This document shows, piece by piece, positions 61,826-64,000 of a DNA stretch of 64,000 nt. The stretch is taken from positions 1 through 64,000 of the forward strand of contig NZ_FNVP01000007.1 of assembly GCF_900108015.1 (NCBI RefSeq). Direction: 5' to 3'. Under the pieces are notes generated by a model, which saw only the letters and a program-made list of their open reading frames with translations, was not told the DNA's origin and did not search any database. The first letter of the stretch is position 1. Each line of letters starts with the position of its first letter. A program made the translations under genes and the position numbers. The DNA is from Flavobacterium urumqiense. GTDB taxonomy: Bacteria > Bacteroidota > Bacteroidia > Flavobacteriales > Flavobacteriaceae.

Positions 61826-62934
61826 ATCGTATCATTTTTCCAAAAAATATTTTGAATAGAAATTAGATCGAAATTAGATTTAACTAATTCCTTTGCATTT
61901 AAACAGATATTTTCATCACCCAACAAAGTTTCTTTAATTACAGGAATCATTTCTGTTGTCGATAAACTTACGCAACAAAAGGCTGCATTATTTTCTCTTA
62001 ATAAATTACAAGCAGCACTATCTGAAGGTCCGTGAAATAAAATTTTTCCTGATGCTCCTAAATAACTAATCATTTTTGTAGACAAACTATATAAATAAAA
62101 ATTTGGTTCAGAAAACTTAATTGGTAAATAAAGTATATCTGCTGAATCAATTTCACTTTTAAGTTCTTTATCAGTGATAAAATTTGAGCGATACACAACA
62201 TTAAATTTTCTATTATTTAAAAAACTCATTTTTTGCGTACCTCTAAAAATAATTTCAAAAGAGTATCCTTCATCAACTAAAAAATCAAGTGAATCAGCTA
62301 AGACTTGTACCAAAGGATAATATTCTATATGCATTAAGCCTGCAAAATATATACTTATCATCTCTTTACCCATTAGCTTAGGTTCAGAGATTTCTTCCCT
62401 TGTCAAGCCATCTGTTATTAATTCAAAATCTTTAAAACCAAAAACTTTTTGATATTCTTCACCTAATTCTTTTGATATCATCAACCTTCTTTCTGAACAA
62501 TTCCACAAAAGTTGTGTGTCTTTAAATGTACTACATAATAAATAATGATCATGAAAAGATGTCCATACTTTTTTATTAAGTAAAAAATTATTTTCACATA
62601 AAATGCCGCAAAATAATCCCTGACCAATAACGTGTAAAATATCAAAAGATAAATTACCTGCTTTTTTTTTTATTTTATGTTTTGTATAATAAAAAAAAAC
62701 AACTTCTCTTATCCATCTAATAAAAGTTCGCAATTTCCATCGCATCCAAAATCTTTGAACTGGGAAAAGTGTAATACTGATTTCATTGATATCTCCTTTT
62801 ATAATTGGAGAATTACTATAATTTATATAGAAGGAAGTAACATCTTTTTCATGACCTTTATATAAACTGCGTAATAAACGTCCCATTCCTCCATTTTGAT
62901 AAAGGGAAGCGGGCTGATAGGAAAGTATTTTCAT
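61822..62934 (-). CDS. GT-B glycosyltransferase-like protein
   Basis: A 370-residue protein with the two-domain layout of GT-B enzymes. It opens MKILSYQPASLYQNGGMGRLLRSL with a Gly-rich acceptor loop. VWTSFHDHYLLCSTFKDTQ and ISIYFAGLMHIEYYPLVQVLAD lie in the hinge and donor regions, followed by SADILYLPIKFSEPNFYLYSLSTKMISYLGASGKILFHG, where SLSTKMISYLGASG takes the place of the family's ExxxEA segment. The flippase gene overlaps it by four bases. Sugar specificity unknown. Confidence 0.75.
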   Translation of the reverse strand: MKILSYQPASLYQNGGMGRLLRSLYKGHEKDVTSFYINYSNSPIIKGDINEISITLFPVQRFWMRWKLRTFIRWIREVVFFYYTKHKIKKKAGNLSFDILHVIGQGLFCGILCENNFLLNKKVWTSFHDHYLLCSTFKDTQLLWNCSERRLMISKELGEEYQKVFGFKDFELITDGLTREEISEPKLMGKEMISIYFAGLMHIEYYPLVQVLADSLDFLVDEGYSFEIIFRGTQKMSFLNNRKFNVVYRSNFITDKELKSEIDSADILYLPIKFSEPNFYLYSLSTKMISYLGASGKILFHGPSDSAACNLLRENNAAFCCVSLSTTEMIPVIKETLLGDENICLNAKELVKSNFDLISIQNIFWKNDTI

Positions 62935-64000
62935 AAAGCCTTGTTTTTTCTTATCTTAATTAATGTATAAAACAGATATAAAGTGGTTTGAATTGAATTG
63001 ATAAAAATATTAAATAATAATATCCCAACTAAAGTAGACACATTGAAAGCAAAAATACCAATGACAATTGAAATAATACTTGCAACAATATATAAATAGG
63101 GATTTAAAATCCATCCTCTACTTGAACTTAGAGAAAAAATAAAACCTGTAAGTAAGCCAATACAACTACCTATTATATAAAGTACTAATTCGGTTTCTAA
63201 TTTCGAGTAATTATTTCCCAGCACCCAGAGAGCTTGAGTTGAGAAAGCCATAAAAAATGCAATTACAAACACACACACTAACACAAGAAATCCGAGAGTA
63301 GATAAAAAACGGTTCATCAATAAGGCTGAGTCATTTTTTAACCTGGCAAATCGGGGTATAATCAATGTTGAAAAAACCACACTAATTAATGATAGTAACA
63401 TTGCTAGCCGACCTATTGCCCCCAATTGAGCCACAGAAGTAGAATTACCTACTATCGAAATCAACCAAATAGTTATCTGACCAGATAAGGAATAATAAAT
63501 AGCCCCGGGTAGCACCCGTTTTACTACTTTCAGAATTTCTTTTCTAACAAGAGGATCAGGCTTCTGATTGTAATCAATAAAATTGTTTGCAATCTTCTTT
63601 AGTTTGATGTTCCCATATAACCTAGGTAAACCACTTCCCAATATTGCTATAAAAGTAAACGGAAAAATAAATACTGTAAGAGCAGTAAGCACCAATCGAC
63701 CTACACCGACACTGACCATATTTTTTTGAAGCGGAAGTATAGATTGATGCAGTTTCGGTACAATCTCAAGTAAAGAGTCAGAAAGTGCAGCAAAAAAAGC
63801 AGGAATAAGTGACAATACAATCATTATCGCTGTCAACCAACTCGCATCATTGTGTAAAAGTAAATAAATCAATATAGGCGCTGATGCAATCAAACTACCA
63901 ATAGCAAACTTCCGTCTCAAATCGAGTCCTGTCGCCAATACAGCACCGAGTCTTTCGCGGTCTTGCCACACTTTACCTCCTTGAGCCATTACACCGGTTG
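62931..64000 (-). CDS. Polysaccharide flippase, Wzx-like, 5' end outside the window
   Basis: The reading frame stays open to the window edge, with codons for T-G-V before the first visible Met, so MAQGGKVWQDRERLG is internal and perhaps 60-80 residues are missing. What is visible has about ten to eleven membrane helices, with VLPGAIYYSLSGQITIWLISIVGNSTSVAQLGAIGRLAML, the typical Wzx/MATE-like central region. It overlaps the downstream GT-B gene by four bases. It is the flippase for the region A polysaccharide. Confidence 0.85.
   Translation of the reverse strand, partial: TGVMAQGGKVWQDRERLGAVLATGLDLRRKFAIGSLIASAPILIYLLLHNDASWLTAIMIVLSLIPAFFAALSDSLLEIVPKLHQSILPLQKNMVSVGVGRLVLTALTVFIFPFTFIAILGSGLPRLYGNIKLKKIANNFIDYNQKPDPLVRKEILKVVKRVLPGAIYYSLSGQITIWLISIVGNSTSVAQLGAIGRLAMLLSLISVVFSTLIIPRFARLKNDSALLMNRFLSTLGFLVLVCVFVIAFFMAFSTQALWVLGNNYSKLETELVLYIIGSCIGLLTGFIFSLSSSRGWILNPYLYIVASIISIVIGIFAFNVSTLVGILLFNIFINSIQTTLYLFYTLIKIRKNKAL

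Overview
The window looks like a surface-polysaccharide island of a Bacteroidetes bacterium, most probably Flavobacterium or a close relative. The evidence is strong A+T richness, Bacteroidetes-type -7 boxes (TAnnTTTG-like) instead of sigma70 promoters, few Shine-Dalgarno sequences, and the gene families present. Every supported gene lies on the minus strand, so transcription runs from high to low coordinates. No tRNA, rRNA, CRISPR array, transposase or phage gene was seen.

Region A (about 48.7-64 kb) is a first Wzx/Wzy locus for an exopolysaccharide or capsule. It holds a flippase cut by the window edge, a polymerase, seven GT-B and one GT2 glycosyltransferases, five hexapeptide-repeat acyltransferases and one membrane acyltransferase. 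It ends with a polyprenyl-phosphate hexose-1-phosphate transferase (47.3 kb). Region B (40-46.8 kb) is the export machinery: a short Wza-like lipoprotein, a Wzc-type tyrosine kinase and a large multi-SLBB OPX protein, followed by a separate small Wzz-like protein.

Region C (about 21.9-38.8 kb) is the most unusual part. It is a tightly coupled operon carrying a pseudaminic acid pathway (PseB, PseC, PseG, PseI, PseF). Added to it are a sugar N-formyltransferase, a GNAT acetyltransferase, a HisH/HisF ammonia module flanked by two PseA/WbpG-type amidotransferases, a PhyH-type dioxygenase, two Gfo/Idh oxidoreductases, a zinc-type dehydrogenase homologue and a second sugar aminotransferase. I infer a formylated and/or amidinated nonulosonic acid as the product.

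Region D (0.9-21.9 kb) is a second Wzx/Wzy locus, probably for O-antigen. It has a flippase, polymerase, glycosyltransferases, a broken SGNH esterase gene, an epimerase, a QuiNAc-type 4-ketoreductase, rmlC-D-B-A for dTDP-L-rhamnose, a WecA/WbpL-like and a PglC-like initiating transferase, a PglE-like aminotransferase and a WbpM/CapD-like 4,6-dehydratase. A HepT/MntA (HEPN/MNT) toxin-antitoxin pair sits between rmlC and rmlD.

Four long gene-free stretches and several smaller gaps are repeat-rich. There are five degenerate 7-bp repeat arrays just downstream of stop codons, a G+C-rich palindrome family with one copy forming the C-terminus of RmlB, and a dispersed repeat at 1, 0.5, 10.2 and 43.4 kb. 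Functional calls rest on recognising motifs by eye; no database search was run, and sugar identities are inferences.
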